Source of the DNA: an uncultured Thermodesulfobacterium sp.
Lineage (GTDB): Bacteria; Desulfobacterota; Thermodesulfobacteria; Thermodesulfobacteriales; Thermodesulfobacteriaceae
Length of the DNA stretch: 64,000 bases
NCBI GenBank assembly: GCA_938091335.1
Contig: CALLJG010000005.1
Span: 62,001-126,000, forward strand
Reading direction: 5' to 3'
Part shown: positions 35,087 to 44,227 of the stretch, in pieces
Layout of the letters: every line of letters begins with the position of its first letter
Numbering within the stretch: the first letter of the stretch is position 1
Position numbers and translations under genes: made by a program
Notes under the pieces: model-generated
Databases searched by the model: none
What the model was told of the DNA's origin: nothing
Seen by the model: the letters and a program-made list of their open reading frames with translations, nothing else

Positions 35087-36109
35087 ATGGCGGAGTATAA
35101 TGTAGCAATAGTTGGAGCTACTGGAGCAGTAGGAAGGATGATGTTAACAGTATTAGAAGAAAGAAATTTTCCTATAAAAAATCTAAGATTATTTGCTTCT
35201 TCGAAATCAAAAGGGATCAAACTTGATTTTCAAGGTGAAAAAATCCCTGTAGAGGTTTTGGATGAAACTAAAAATTTTAAAGGGATAGAAATTGCACTTT
35301 TTTCTGCTGGAGCCCAAAGAAGTCTAGATTATGCTCCTCTTTTTGTAAAAGATGGAGCTGTTGTTATTGATAATTCAAGTGCCTGGAGAATGGATCCACA
35401 AATACCTTTAGTTGTTCCTGAAGTTAATCCTCATGCAGTAGCTCATTATAAAAACAAAGGAATAATTGCTAACCCTAACTGTTCAACTATTCAGATGGTG
35501 GTGGCTTTGAAACCTTTACATGATTATGGAAAAATTAAAAGAATTGTGGTAAGTACTTATCAATCAGTTTCTGGAGCTGGACAGAAAGCTATAAATGAAC
35601 TAGAGACACAGATAAAAGCCTGGTGTCAAGGAACTCCTATCCCTCCAGCTAAATATCTACCTCAAATTATAGCTTTTAACTGTGTTCCTCATATAGATGT
35701 CTTTCTTTCAAATAGATACACTAAAGAAGAAATGAAAATGATAGAAGAAACTAAAAAAATTATGGAAGATCCTACTATAAGAGTAACTGCAACTACAGTG
35801 AGAGTTCCTGTATTTTTGGGACATGCTGAATCTGTAAATATTGAAACTAAAAGAAAAATTACTGTAGAAAAAGCTATAGAACTTTTAAAAAATGCTCCGG
35901 GGATTATAATTTTAGACAAACCTGAAGAAAAAGTTTATCCTTTACAAATTAATGTGGCTGGAAAAGATGAGGTATTTGTAGGAAGAATAAGAGAGGATTT
36001 CTCCATAGAAAATGGTCTTAATTTATGGATCGTAGCTGATAACTTAAGAAAAGGTGCTGCAACTAATGCAATTCAAATAGCTGAGATTTTAATTCAAAAT
36101 TACTTATAA
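35087..36109 (+). CDS. asd: Aspartate-semialdehyde dehydrogenase
   Basis: 340 residues. The NADP-binding motif VGATGAVGRMM is at the N-terminus, the catalytic cysteine in NPNCSTIQMV, and the active-site YQSVSGAGQKAINEL and RVPVFLGHAESV regions are intact. It reduces aspartyl phosphate to aspartate semialdehyde for lysine/diaminopimelate, threonine and methionine. The Shine-Dalgarno AAGGAG is clear. Its TAA stop and the next ATG share one base (TAATG), giving coupling. A weak promoter (TTGAAA at 35016, TAGTGT at 35038) can be read upstream, divergent from nikR. Confidence 0.96.
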   Translation: MAEYNVAIVGATGAVGRMMLTVLEERNFPIKNLRLFASSKSKGIKLDFQGEKIPVEVLDETKNFKGIEIALFSAGAQRSLDYAPLFVKDGAVVIDNSSAWRMDPQIPLVVPEVNPHAVAHYKNKGIIANPNCSTIQMVVALKPLHDYGKIKRIVVSTYQSVSGAGQKAINELETQIKAWCQGTPIPPAKYLPQIIAFNCVPHIDVFLSNRYTKEEMKMIEETKKIMEDPTIRVTATTVRVPVFLGHAESVNIETKRKITVEKAIELLKNAPGIIILDKPEEKVYPLQINVAGKDEVFVGRIREDFSIENGLNLWIVADNLRKGAATNAIQIAEILIQNYL

Positions 36110-37209
36110 TGGAAATTTTTATTGAAGGAAACTCTTTAGATTTTCAATTAGCAAAAGAAATTCAAAAGAGATTTCCAGTACAAATTATACCTTCTTATGA
36201 AGAATTTAAATGGGAAACTAAATCCTTGCCGGAATTAATTACTATAGGCAAAAAAAGACTATTCTTAATTAATTATAAAGGAAATTTTTTTAAGCCTTGC
36301 CCAGGAACTACACATTACCTTTGTTGTAATTATAAAATCTTTCATTTTGGAGAGGGATGTCCTTTAGATTGTAGCTATTGTATCTTACAGATCTATTTAA
36401 ATAGACCTGGACTAAAAATTTGGGCTAATTTAATAGAAAGGGGGTTACCTGAATTAGCAAAAATTCTAAATTTTTATAAAAAAAAGAGACAAATTTTAAG
36501 AATTGGAACAGGAGAATTTGCAGATAGTCTTGCTTTAGAAAATATAATTAATGTATCACAAATTTTGATAAATTTCTGGAAAGAGGTGGATCCATTAGCA
36601 ATTTTAGAATTAAAAACCAAAACATCTATTTCTAAAAGTTATTTTTCTCAATTGAAACCTGATCCAAGAATAATATTTGCTTGGTCTGTAAATACGGAGA
36701 AAATTATAAATGAAGAAGAAAAAGGAACTGCTAAATTATCTTCTCGTTTAAAAAGTGCACAAATGGCTGCTAATTATGGTTTTAGTGTAGCTTTTCATTT
36801 TGATCCTATTATTTTTTATGAATATGCAGAGGAAGAGTATCCTAAGGTTTTAGAAAAAATTTTAGAAACCATACCTTTAGATAAAATAGCCTGGATAAGT
36901 TTTGGCACCTTCAGATATCCTAAAGAATTAAAAGATATAGCTGAAAAGAGATTCCCTTCTACAAAAATATATTCTCAAGAATTTATAGAGGGATTAGATA
37001 AGAAAAGGCGATATTTTATAGATGTTAGAAAAAGACTTTATTATTCTTTTCAAAAACTGCTAAATCAAGCTAAAAATATAGTAACTTTCTATTTTTGTAT
37101 GGAGGGAAAAAGAATGTGGGAAGAAATTTTTAATAAAAAAATAACTTCTTCTCTTGAAGTAGCTAATCTTCTTGATAAGGTTGCTTTGAAATTATGTACT
37201 GAAAAATAA
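36109..37209 (+). CDS. Spore photoproduct lyase-like radical SAM protein
   Basis: 366 residues. Cys84-x3-Cys88-x2-Cys91 (GCPLDCSYCILQIYL) followed by a segment typical of SplB-type proteins, with RIGTGEFADSLALE and AFHFDPIIFYE. SplB reverses the spore photoproduct (5-thyminyl-5,6-dihydrothymine) in Bacillus and Clostridium. No spore genes are seen here and the organism looks non-sporulating, so the substrate is likely a different DNA lesion or an unrelated molecule. It shares one base with the asd stop codon and lies 11 bases before rph. The family is fairly sure; the function is open. Confidence 0.78.
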   Translation: MEIFIEGNSLDFQLAKEIQKRFPVQIIPSYEEFKWETKSLPELITIGKKRLFLINYKGNFFKPCPGTTHYLCCNYKIFHFGEGCPLDCSYCILQIYLNRPGLKIWANLIERGLPELAKILNFYKKKRQILRIGTGEFADSLALENIINVSQILINFWKEVDPLAILELKTKTSISKSYFSQLKPDPRIIFAWSVNTEKIINEEEKGTAKLSSRLKSAQMAANYGFSVAFHFDPIIFYEYAEEEYPKVLEKILETIPLDKIAWISFGTFRYPKELKDIAEKRFPSTKIYSQEFIEGLDKKRRYFIDVRKRLYYSFQKLLNQAKNIVTFYFCMEGKRMWEEIFNKKITSSLEVANLLDKVALKLCTEK

Positions 37210-37220
37210 AAGGAGGAATA

Positions 37221-37934
37221 ATGAGAAAAGATGGAAGAAAACCTGATGAAATAAGACCTATTAATTTCATAATAAATTTTTTAAAAAATCCTCTAAGTTC
37301 AGTTCTTATTGAATTAGGTAATACCAAAGTTTTATGTACGGTAAGTTTAGAGGAAAAGGTACCATCTTTTTTAAAAGGAACTGGAACTGGTTGGATTACT
37401 GCAGAATATGCCTTTATTCCTGGAGCTACCACTGAAAGAACTCAAAGGGAATTTATGGGAAGAAAGGGAAGATCTATGGAAATTCAGAGACTTATTGGAA
37501 GAGTATTAAGAGGAGTTGTAGATTTAAATAAGCTTGGTGAAAGGACCCTCTGGGTTGATTGCGAAGTTCTAAATGCTGATGGTGGAACAAGGACTGCTTC
37601 TGTAACAGGAGGATTCGTAGCATTAAAATTAGCTATAAAAAAATTATTAGAAATGGGTATAATAAAAGAAGATCCCATATCAGAATATTTAGCAGGTATT
37701 AGTGTAGGTAAAATAGGGAATGAATTTTATTTAGATCTCAATTTTGAGGAAGATGTAGTAGCAGAAGTTGATGCCAATTTTTTTATTACAGAATCCCAAA
37801 AAATTGTAGAAATTCAAGCTACAGCAGAAAAATTTCCTTTTTCATGGGAAGAATTCAAAATAATGAAAAATCTTGCTCTTAAAGGTATATTAGAATTAAT
37901 AAAGAAACAAAAAGAGTTATTAAAAAATGTCTAA
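37221..37934 (+). CDS. rph: Ribonuclease PH
   Basis: 237 residues, standard length. Typical phosphorolytic RNase motifs: RKDGRKPDEIRPI at the N-terminus, GWITAEYAFIPGATTERTQR, GRSMEIQRLIGRVLRGVVDL and a catalytic DCEVLNADGGTRTASVTGG. It trims tRNA 3' ends using phosphate. The Shine-Dalgarno AAAGGAGG precedes the ATG. It overlaps rdgB by eight bases, a pairing common in bacteria. Confidence 0.97.
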   Translation: MRKDGRKPDEIRPINFIINFLKNPLSSVLIELGNTKVLCTVSLEEKVPSFLKGTGTGWITAEYAFIPGATTERTQREFMGRKGRSMEIQRLIGRVLRGVVDLNKLGERTLWVDCEVLNADGGTRTASVTGGFVALKLAIKKLLEMGIIKEDPISEYLAGISVGKIGNEFYLDLNFEEDVVAEVDANFFITESQKIVEIQATAEKFPFSWEEFKIMKNLALKGILELIKKQKELLKNV

Positions 37935-38550
37935 AACTATTCTTTTAATAGCTACATCTAATTTAGGAAAAACAAAAGAAATAACTCAAGTTTTAAAAGA
38001 TTTGCCCTTAAAGATTAAAAATTTAAAAGAATTTCCTAATATAGAATCACCTAAAGAAAAAGGAAAAACTTTTTTTGAAAATGCCTTTCTTAAGGCTAAA
38101 TACTATGCTGAAAAAACTGGACTTATTTGCTTAGCAGATGATTCTGGATTAGAGGTAGATATTTTAAATAAAGCTCCAGGAATTTACTCATCAAGATTCG
38201 CAGGAGAAAAAGCAACAGATGAAGAAAATAATAAAAAACTTTTGGAATTATTAAAAGGAGTTCCTTTAGAAGAAAGAAAAGCAAGATTTATATGTGTAAT
38301 GGTAGTGTATCATCCCAAGGGAAAATATATTAAAACTGAAGGCATTTGGGAAGGCCTTATAGGATTTGAACCTAAGGGAAATTATGGTTTTGGATATGAT
38401 CCTCTTTTTTTAGTGCCTGAATATAATTACCAAAAAACAGCTGCAGAACTTTCTGTTGAAGAAAAAAATAAAATAAGTCATAGAGGGAAAGCCTTAAATT
38501 TATTAAAAAAGATCTTACCTGATTTCTTAAAACTAACCCAAAATGCTTAA
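37927..38550 (+). CDS. rdgB: XTP/dITP diphosphatase (RdgB/HAM1)
   Basis: 207 residues. The N-terminal ATSNLGKTKEI, FFENAFLKAKYYAEKTG, the metal-site LADDSGLEVD, and GFGYDPLFLVPEY and SHRGKAL near the end are the HAM1 family signatures. It removes pyrophosphate from non-canonical purine nucleotides (ITP, dITP, XTP) to protect DNA and RNA. It overlaps rph and pgeF by eight bases on each side. Confidence 0.96.
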   Translation: MSKTILLIATSNLGKTKEITQVLKDLPLKIKNLKEFPNIESPKEKGKTFFENAFLKAKYYAEKTGLICLADDSGLEVDILNKAPGIYSSRFAGEKATDEENNKKLLELLKGVPLEERKARFICVMVVYHPKGKYIKTEGIWEGLIGFEPKGNYGFGYDPLFLVPEYNYQKTAAELSVEEKNKISHRGKALNLLKKILPDFLKLTQNA

Positions 38551-39274
38551 ATTAACTTTATTAAATAATTTTAAAAAACTTTTCTCAACAGATCTTATTT
38601 ATCCAGAAATTTTTCATTCAACTTGTGCTTTAGGATTTTTCAGTAAAAGACTTCCTTTAAATTTTGATTTCACCTCATTAGATTCCTTTAAAGTTTTTTT
38701 TCCTAAACAAGTTCACAGTACAAAAATTCTTGAAATCGATCAATTAAGAGAAAATTTAAAATTAGAGATGTTTAAAATTGAAGGAGATGGAATTGTAACC
38801 TCACAAGCCTTTTTGTTTATAGGAATTAGGACCGCAGATTGTGTACCCATTTTAATTACTGATAAAACTGAATTTTTAGTAGGAGCTCTTCATGCAGGCT
38901 GGAGAGGCTGTATAGAAGGTTTTTTATATAAATTTTTAAAAAAACTAATAAATTTAGGTATAAATACTGATAATATTCTTATTGCTATTGGTCCCCACAT
39001 AAAATCATGCTGTTATGAAGTAAGAGAAGATGTAATAGAAAAGCTTAAAATAAATTTTGAAAATTATGAAAATTTCTTAGTCTCAAAAAATCAAAAAATT
39101 TATTTAGACTTAGAAAAATTAAATTATTATCAAGCTTTAGAATGTGGAATTCCTACAAAAAACATCTGGATTTCAAAAGACTGTACTTATTGCTTAAAGG
39201 ATAGTTACTGGTCCTATAGATTTTATAAAGAAAAAAATGGATTTCAGATTAGTTTAATAGGAAAAATTAAATAA
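38543..39274 (+). CDS. pgeF: PgeF/YfiH-type multicopper/purine-nucleoside enzyme
   Basis: 243 residues of the DUF152 (laccase domain) family. The metal-binding segments GIRTADCVPILI, GALHAGWRGC and IGPHIKSCCYEV are all present. Members are described as peptidoglycan editing factor (PgeF) and as purine nucleoside phosphorylase/adenosine deaminase. Which activity applies here cannot be told. It overlaps rdgB by eight bases and lies two bases before waaA, an envelope gene, which fits an envelope role loosely. Confidence 0.88.
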   Translation: MLKLTLLNNFKKLFSTDLIYPEIFHSTCALGFFSKRLPLNFDFTSLDSFKVFFPKQVHSTKILEIDQLRENLKLEMFKIEGDGIVTSQAFLFIGIRTADCVPILITDKTEFLVGALHAGWRGCIEGFLYKFLKKLINLGINTDNILIAIGPHIKSCCYEVREDVIEKLKINFENYENFLVSKNQKIYLDLEKLNYYQALECGIPTKNIWISKDCTYCLKDSYWSYRFYKEKNGFQISLIGKIK

Positions 39275-39276
39275 AA

Positions 39277-40539
39277 ATGATTTTTAAACTCTACACCCTT
39301 TTATATTATCTAGTTACTGCCTTCCTATTCCCTAAGGAATTTTTAAAAAGACCTCCTCAATTAAGAAAAAAATGGTTAACAAATAAATGGGGAATTTTTG
39401 AAAAAAAGAGATTGTCTTTTTCCCAGAAACTTATTTGGATTCATGCTGTATCTGTAGGAGAAATCATGGGAATTTCTAAGTTAATAAAAGAGCTTTCTCA
39501 AAGATATAATCTTTTAATAAGCACCATCACTGATACAGGTCAAAAAATAGCTTTAGAGAAATTTAAAAATTTACCAGTAGAAGTGATTTATCTTCCTTTT
39601 GATTGTCCCTTTGCTATAAACAGAACTTTAACAGCCTTTAATCCTTCAGCACTTATTATTGTTGAAACAGAAATATGGCCTAATTTGATTTTAACTGTTT
39701 CTAAAAAAATACCCGTTTTCCTCATAAATGCTCGATTAAGTGATAAATCCTTTAAAAGATATGGAAAAATAAAATTTTTTATATCTCCTATAATAAAAAA
39801 ATTTTCTATTATAGCTGTACAAAACGAAGAATATAAAAAAAAATTTGAAGCTTTGGGAGTGTCATCAGAAAAAATTTTAGTTACAGGAAATACCAAATTT
39901 GATATTGAAATACCTTTTATCTCTTTTCCTTGGGAAAACCTGCTTCCAAAACCAGTTATAATTGCAGGAAGTACCCATTTTCCTGAAGAAAAATTAATAC
40001 TAGAAACTTTTTTAAAAATACCCTATAGGGGTTCACTTTTTATTGTTCCAAGACACCCTGAAAGATATAAAGAAGTTGAAACTACTATAAAAGATTTAAT
40101 AAAAAGTAAAAAAGAAATATTTTTCTTAAAGCTTAGCAAAATTTCTAATTTAGAATTTCCTCAAAAAATATCCAAATTTTTTAAACTAATTATATTAGTT
40201 GATCAAATAGGAATTTTAGCTCCACTTTATAGAATTTGCGATATCGCCATAATAGGAGGTAGTTTTATTCCTCATGGTGGACAAAATCCTTTGGAAGCTA
40301 TTTATTGGAAAAAACCTGTAATTTTTGGACCTTTTATGGACAATTTCCCTTTTGTACAGGAATTTTTAAAAGAAAAAGCCTGTATCCAGACCTCATCAAA
40401 TAATTTAAGTAATACCTTAGAAACCTTTATTAAAAATGAAGATCTCAGAACTGAAATTAGTGAAAAAGCCTATAAACTATTAAAAGAAAAAAGAGGGGCT
40501 ACCGAGAAAATTTTAGAATTACTTTCTAAGTATTTATAA
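39277..40539 (+). CDS. waaA: 3-deoxy-D-manno-octulosonic acid (Kdo) transferase
   Basis: 420 residues. An N-terminal membrane-associated helix, the glycine-rich acceptor-side motif IHAVSVGEIMGI, LIIVETEIWPNLI, and the C-terminal Kdo-binding region IIGGSFIPHGGQNPLEAIYW are diagnostic of the GT-B enzyme KdtA/WaaA. It adds Kdo to lipid IVA in lipopolysaccharide synthesis, so the cell has a Kdo-bearing outer membrane. It is the last protein gene of the asd-led run, before tRNA-Ser. Confidence 0.95.
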   Translation: MIFKLYTLLYYLVTAFLFPKEFLKRPPQLRKKWLTNKWGIFEKKRLSFSQKLIWIHAVSVGEIMGISKLIKELSQRYNLLISTITDTGQKIALEKFKNLPVEVIYLPFDCPFAINRTLTAFNPSALIIVETEIWPNLILTVSKKIPVFLINARLSDKSFKRYGKIKFFISPIIKKFSIIAVQNEEYKKKFEALGVSSEKILVTGNTKFDIEIPFISFPWENLLPKPVIIAGSTHFPEEKLILETFLKIPYRGSLFIVPRHPERYKEVETTIKDLIKSKKEIFFLKLSKISNLEFPQKISKFFKLIILVDQIGILAPLYRICDIAIIGGSFIPHGGQNPLEAIYWKKPVIFGPFMDNFPFVQEFLKEKACIQTSSNNLSNTLETFIKNEDLRTEISEKAYKLLKEKRGATEKILELLSKYL

Positions 40540-40584
40540 CATTTTATTAGCACTTATCTCCAATTTCCTCTTAAGGACAAATTA

Positions 40585-40613
40585 TTGAAAAATTTGAGGT
40601 ATAGGGTTAAAAT
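40585..40613 (+). promoter_or_regulatory. Probable promoter of tRNA-Ser
   Basis: TTGAAA (40585-40590), 17-base spacer, TAAAAT (40608-40613). The tRNA 5' end is 18 bases after the -10. Confidence 0.5.
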
Positions 40614-40631
40614 TTAAAATGAAAAAATTTA

Positions 40632-40722
40632 GGAGGAGTGCCCGAGTGGACGAAGGGGTGCGACTGGAAATCGCATGTGCGAGCTAAAACTCGCACCGCG
40701 GGTTCGAATCCCGCCTCCTCCG
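40632..40722 (+). tRNA. tRNA-Ser (GGA)
   Basis: Complete class II tRNA: acceptor GGAGGAG/CTCCTCC, anticodon loop CTGGAAA (anticodon GGA), long variable arm GTGCGAGctaaaaCTCGCAC, T loop TTCGAAT. Discriminator G; CCA not encoded. Confidence 0.97.
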
Positions 40723-40731
40723 TTAGTATGG

Positions 40732-41571
40732 TTAATCCCAAGAATCAAAAGGTCCAAATTTTTTCAATTTTAGAGATGCTATTTTGGTACAAAATTTCCC
40801 TATCTCATAAAAATCTTCTGAAAACATTAATCTTTTATAAAGATAACCTGCCATATAAGTGTCCCCACATCCAGTAGGATCTATAACTTCAGTTTTTGGC
40901 GGAGGAATAAAAAAAGATCTACCTTTGGCAAAAATTAAACTACCCTTTTTACCTAAAGTAATGATAATCTCTTTTGGACCAAATGAAGCCAACTTTTTTG
41001 CTGCCATTTCTATATCCTTTTCACCAGATAAAATTTTAGCTTCCATTTCATCTGCATGTAATATTTCAACGTAAGAAAGTACTTCCTTTTCTTCCCAATC
41101 TTTCATTTTTACCTGATTTTTTTCTATCTTTCTTAAAAAGCCTTGTACTTCAAGTGCTATTCTATATTTACTCAAATGTCTAAATATTTCTAAAGAAAAG
41201 TCTTCTTTGGTTAGAGAACCTAAGTAAAACATTTTTACTTTTATATTTGGTAAATCTTCTATTTTAAACGGAGAAGCTACAGAAATTATTCTTTGAATTC
41301 TCACATCCTTTTCATAAATATTCTCAAAAATAGTAGTATTTTCACTTTTCCTTAAAATAAAAGGAATTTCATACTTTTTTAACTCATTAAGTAGATATTC
41401 ATCTTTCTCAGAAAGCTTGGTAACTACAAATGGATTTAACCCAAGAGTTTTTAAAGCAATAGATACATAATAGGCTGATCCACCTGTTATTTCTTTTTTA
41501 ATATCACCAATCTTAATTATATCTTTTGTTATATGACCTATTACACCCACATCATATATAACTTCTTTCAT
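40732..41571 (-). CDS. PfkB-family sugar/nucleoside kinase
   Basis: 279 residues from the ATG at 41571, preceded by AGGAG five bases upstream; a longer frame adds a hydrophobic tail without a ribosome site. The ribokinase fold is shown by ITGGSAYYVSIALKTLG near the N-terminus and the ATP/anion-hole motif DPTGCGDTYMAGYL with the catalytic aspartate. The substrate (ribose, adenosine, fructose or a similar sugar) is not clear. It ends ten bases from the tRNA-Ser 3' end and is convergent with it. No sugar operon surrounds it. Confidence 0.83.
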   Translation of the reverse strand: MKEVIYDVGVIGHITKDIIKIGDIKKEITGGSAYYVSIALKTLGLNPFVVTKLSEKDEYLLNELKKYEIPFILRKSENTTIFENIYEKDVRIQRIISVASPFKIEDLPNIKVKMFYLGSLTKEDFSLEIFRHLSKYRIALEVQGFLRKIEKNQVKMKDWEEKEVLSYVEILHADEMEAKILSGEKDIEMAAKKLASFGPKEIIITLGKKGSLIFAKGRSFFIPPPKTEVIDPTGCGDTYMAGYLYKRLMFSEDFYEIGKFCTKIASLKLKKFGPFDSWD

Positions 41572-41588
41572 CTTAACTCCTAATAGAA

Positions 41589-41616
41589 AATATAAATAAA
41601 AGAATACTTGGGTCAA
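41589..41616 (-). promoter_or_regulatory. Probable promoter of the PfkB kinase gene
   Basis: Minus strand: TTGACC (41611-41616), 16-base spacer, TATATT (41589-41594). A short leader of about 11 bases holds the AGGAG site. Confidence 0.5.
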
Positions 41617-41730
41617 TAATTTTTAATTTGACAGAATTTAAAAATTTGACATTTTTAAAAATTTTGTAAAAATTTAACTATCTTTTTCTTTAAATTAATA
41701 CCAATGAGTAAACCAAAGTAACGAATTTTA

Positions 41731-42582
41731 ATGTCAATAATTATTTTAAGAGTAGAGAATCTTATTAAAAAATATGATTCTTTATATGCTTTAAATGGTG
41801 CATCTTTTGAAGTAAAAGAAAAAGAATTATTTGCTTTATTAGGTCCCAATGGAGCTGGAAAGACTACTATTTTAAGAATAATTGCAGGACTAACTAATCC
41901 TACCTCAGGTAAAGTATACATTTTTCAAAAGGATCTTCTTAAAAATCTAATTTGGGCCAAAAGTCAAATAGGAATAATTCCACAACATATTAATTTAGAC
42001 TTAGAATTAACCATAGAGGAAAATCTTTTCATTCATGGTCTTCTATATAAAATGCCTTTATCCCTAATTAAAAAAAGAATTAACGAATTATTAGAATTTG
42101 CAGGATTAAATGAAAGAAGAGATTCAAAAATTAAAGAATTATCTGAGGGATTAAAAAGAAGGGTTTTAATAATAAGAGCACTTATGCATCAACCTAAAAT
42201 TTTGCTTTTAGATGAACCAACTGCTGGTCTTGATCCTCATATAAGACGAAAAATATGGAGTCTTATAAAGAACATACAGACAAGAGGTACCACTATAGTT
42301 TTGACTACTCACTATATGGATGAAGCAGAAAATTTAGCAGATAGAGTAGCTTTTATTTTTTCAGGCAGAATAATTGAAATAGATACTCCACAAAATTTTA
42401 TCAATAAATTGGGGAGTTATGCACTGGATGTATATTTTTCTGATGAGTTAAAAACTTTTTACTTTAATGAGAAAACTGCTGCAGAAAAAGAATTGATAAA
42501 ATATAGTAAAAATTATTTTGTAAGTTTAAGAAAAATTACTTTAGAGGATGTTTTTTTACAATATGTAGAAAAAAGATTATGA
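41731..42582 (+). CDS. ABC-2 type exporter, ATP-binding subunit
   Basis: 283 residues. Walker A GPNGAGKTTILR, the Q-loop, a degenerate signature LSEGLKRRVLI (E for the second G of LSGGQ) and Walker B ILLLDEPTAGLDPH, with a switch histidine in VLTTHYMDEA. The long C-terminal region after about 220 is typical of DrrA/NodI-type ATPases. It overlaps the permease gene by four bases (ATGA). The transported compound (drug, polysaccharide or lipid) is not evident. Two TTGACA boxes lie about 80-100 bases upstream; the second (41646) has TAAAAA at a 15-base spacing and is a weak promoter candidate. Confidence 0.9.
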   Translation: MSIIILRVENLIKKYDSLYALNGASFEVKEKELFALLGPNGAGKTTILRIIAGLTNPTSGKVYIFQKDLLKNLIWAKSQIGIIPQHINLDLELTIEENLFIHGLLYKMPLSLIKKRINELLEFAGLNERRDSKIKELSEGLKRRVLIIRALMHQPKILLLDEPTAGLDPHIRRKIWSLIKNIQTRGTTIVLTTHYMDEAENLADRVAFIFSGRIIEIDTPQNFINKLGSYALDVYFSDELKTFYFNEKTAAEKELIKYSKNYFVSLRKITLEDVFLQYVEKRL

Positions 42583-43313
42583 AAGGTTTTTTAGCTATAT
42601 ATTTAAGGGAAATTTTACTTCTTAAAAAAAGACTCTTTAGGGTGCTTCTTTCTTTCTCTATAAATCCTCTTCTTTACATCTTTGCTTTTGGAATAGGTTT
42701 AGGCAAAAACATAAATATTGAAGGAAAAACCTATCTTGAATTTCTTATCCCCGGACTTATCGCAGCTACAAGTATGCTTCAAGCTTTTGCTATAAATGTA
42801 GAAATAAATATTTCTCGCTTTTATTTAAAAATTTTTGAAGAATTTCAAGCCTCTCCTCTTTCTTGTTTTAATTATGCACTTGGGGAAGTTTTAAGTGGAG
42901 TTACAAGAGCAATCTTATCTACTTTAGTAATTCTTTTAATCTCTTTTTTAACAGGGATTAAACTTTATTTAAATTTTTATTTTTTTCTAACTGTCTTTTT
43001 AAACGCCTTTATTTTTGCCAGTTTAGGACTTACTTCTGCTATGATAATTAAATCTCATGCAGATCAAGCTTTAATTACTAATTTTATTATTACTCCTATG
43101 ATGTTTTTAGGTGGTACCTTTTTCCCCACTGAAAACTTACCTTCATTAATAAAACCTGTTATTGAAACTCTTCCTCTTACTATGACTTCTCATATTCTCA
43201 GAAACATTGCTTTTAATAAATCTTTTGAATTTTCGCATTTATTAATCTTATTTTTTATAGCCTTGCTTTCTTTTATAATGGCTTTTTATTCTTTGAAATG
43301 GGCAAAAGATTAA
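42579..43313 (+). CDS. ABC-2 type exporter, membrane subunit
   Basis: 244 residues with six hydrophobic segments and the ABC-2 permease pattern (LEFLIPGLIAATSMLQAF, FQASPLSCFNYALGEV, TPMMFLGGTFFPTENLPSL). It pairs with the overlapping ATPase gene as a NodJ/DrrB-like half. It overlaps the CDF gene by 16 bases. The substrate is unknown. Confidence 0.88.
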   Translation: MKGFLAIYLREILLLKKRLFRVLLSFSINPLLYIFAFGIGLGKNINIEGKTYLEFLIPGLIAATSMLQAFAINVEINISRFYLKIFEEFQASPLSCFNYALGEVLSGVTRAILSTLVILLISFLTGIKLYLNFYFFLTVFLNAFIFASLGLTSAMIIKSHADQALITNFIITPMMFLGGTFFPTENLPSLIKPVIETLPLTMTSHILRNIAFNKSFEFSHLLILFFIALLSFIMAFYSLKWAKD

Positions 43314-44227
43314 TAAATTCTTATTATCATAAACCTACTTTTAAGGCTCTTAAACTTACCATATTAAGTCTAACAGTAAGTATTTTTATTTTTACTTTAA
43401 AACTTTTAGCTTATTTTATAACTAATTCAGTAGCTATATATTCAGATGCTATAGAATCTATTGTAAATATTATCTCTGCCACTATGGCTCTATTAGGCAT
43501 TAAAGTCGCTTTAAAACCCCCTGATGAAGAACATCCCTATGGACATACTAAATTTGAATATCTAATTTCTATTTCTGAAGCTTTTTTAATTATAGGAGCA
43601 TCTTTCTCTATCTTTTGGAAAGCTTACCAAAGTTTTCTCTCCCCAAAACCTTTAGAAAGTATTCAAATAGGATCTTTCTTAGTATTTATTACTATATTCT
43701 TAAATTCATTTCTTTCTTATATACTTTATAAAGGTGGAAAAAGAGAAAACTCACCCATTTTAATTTCTCACGCTTTTCATCTTTTTACGGATGTATTAAG
43801 TACCTTAGGAATAGTGACGGGGGTTTTAATAGCCCAATTGATCAAAATTTTTATATTAGACCCTTTAATTGCATTCATAATAGGTATTTATATTTTGTAT
43901 TTAGGAGGTAAAATTATTAAAGGTTCTACTATTGCACTTCTTGACGTGAATTTACCTTCTGATCAAATAAAATCTATTCAAGACATAATAAATGATACTA
44001 TTAAAAATTATAAATATAAAGATTATAAAATATATGATGCACACGATTTTAAAAGCAGAAGAGCTGGAAGAAAAGGCTTTGTTGAATTTAATCTAACTGT
44101 ATCAGGAAAAATGTCTGTAAAAGAGGCTCACGATTTATGTAATGAGTTAGAAAAAAAAATAACTAATAAATTTCCTGAATTAACAGTGACTATACATGTA
44201 GAACCAGAAAAAGAAGAAAATAACTAA
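43298..44227 (+). CDS. Cation diffusion facilitator (CDF) transporter
   Basis: 309 residues. Six membrane helices; the metal-site motif YSDAIESIVN in helix 2, HPYGHTKFEYL after it, and FHLFTDVLSTLG in helix 5 are CDF family signatures. A cytoplasmic C-terminal domain (about 210-300) follows with DAHDFKSRRAGRKGFVEFNL. It exports Zn2+, Fe2+ or related ions by proton antiport. The first metal-site position (SDAIES) carries Asp, as in CDF generally. It overlaps the ABC permease by 16 bases and ends four bases over the convergent resB. Confidence 0.9.
   Translation: MGKRLINSYYHKPTFKALKLTILSLTVSIFIFTLKLLAYFITNSVAIYSDAIESIVNIISATMALLGIKVALKPPDEEHPYGHTKFEYLISISEAFLIIGASFSIFWKAYQSFLSPKPLESIQIGSFLVFITIFLNSFLSYILYKGGKRENSPILISHAFHLFTDVLSTLGIVTGVLIAQLIKIFILDPLIAFIIGIYILYLGGKIIKGSTIALLDVNLPSDQIKSIQDIINDTIKNYKYKDYKIYDAHDFKSRRAGRKGFVEFNLTVSGKMSVKEAHDLCNELEKKITNKFPELTVTIHVEPEKEENN

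Noticed and set aside
40638-40877. 79-codon plus-strand frame (MPEWTKGCDWKSHVR...)
   Set aside because: Its first third is the tRNA-Ser gene read as protein and the rest is antisense to the PfkB kinase.
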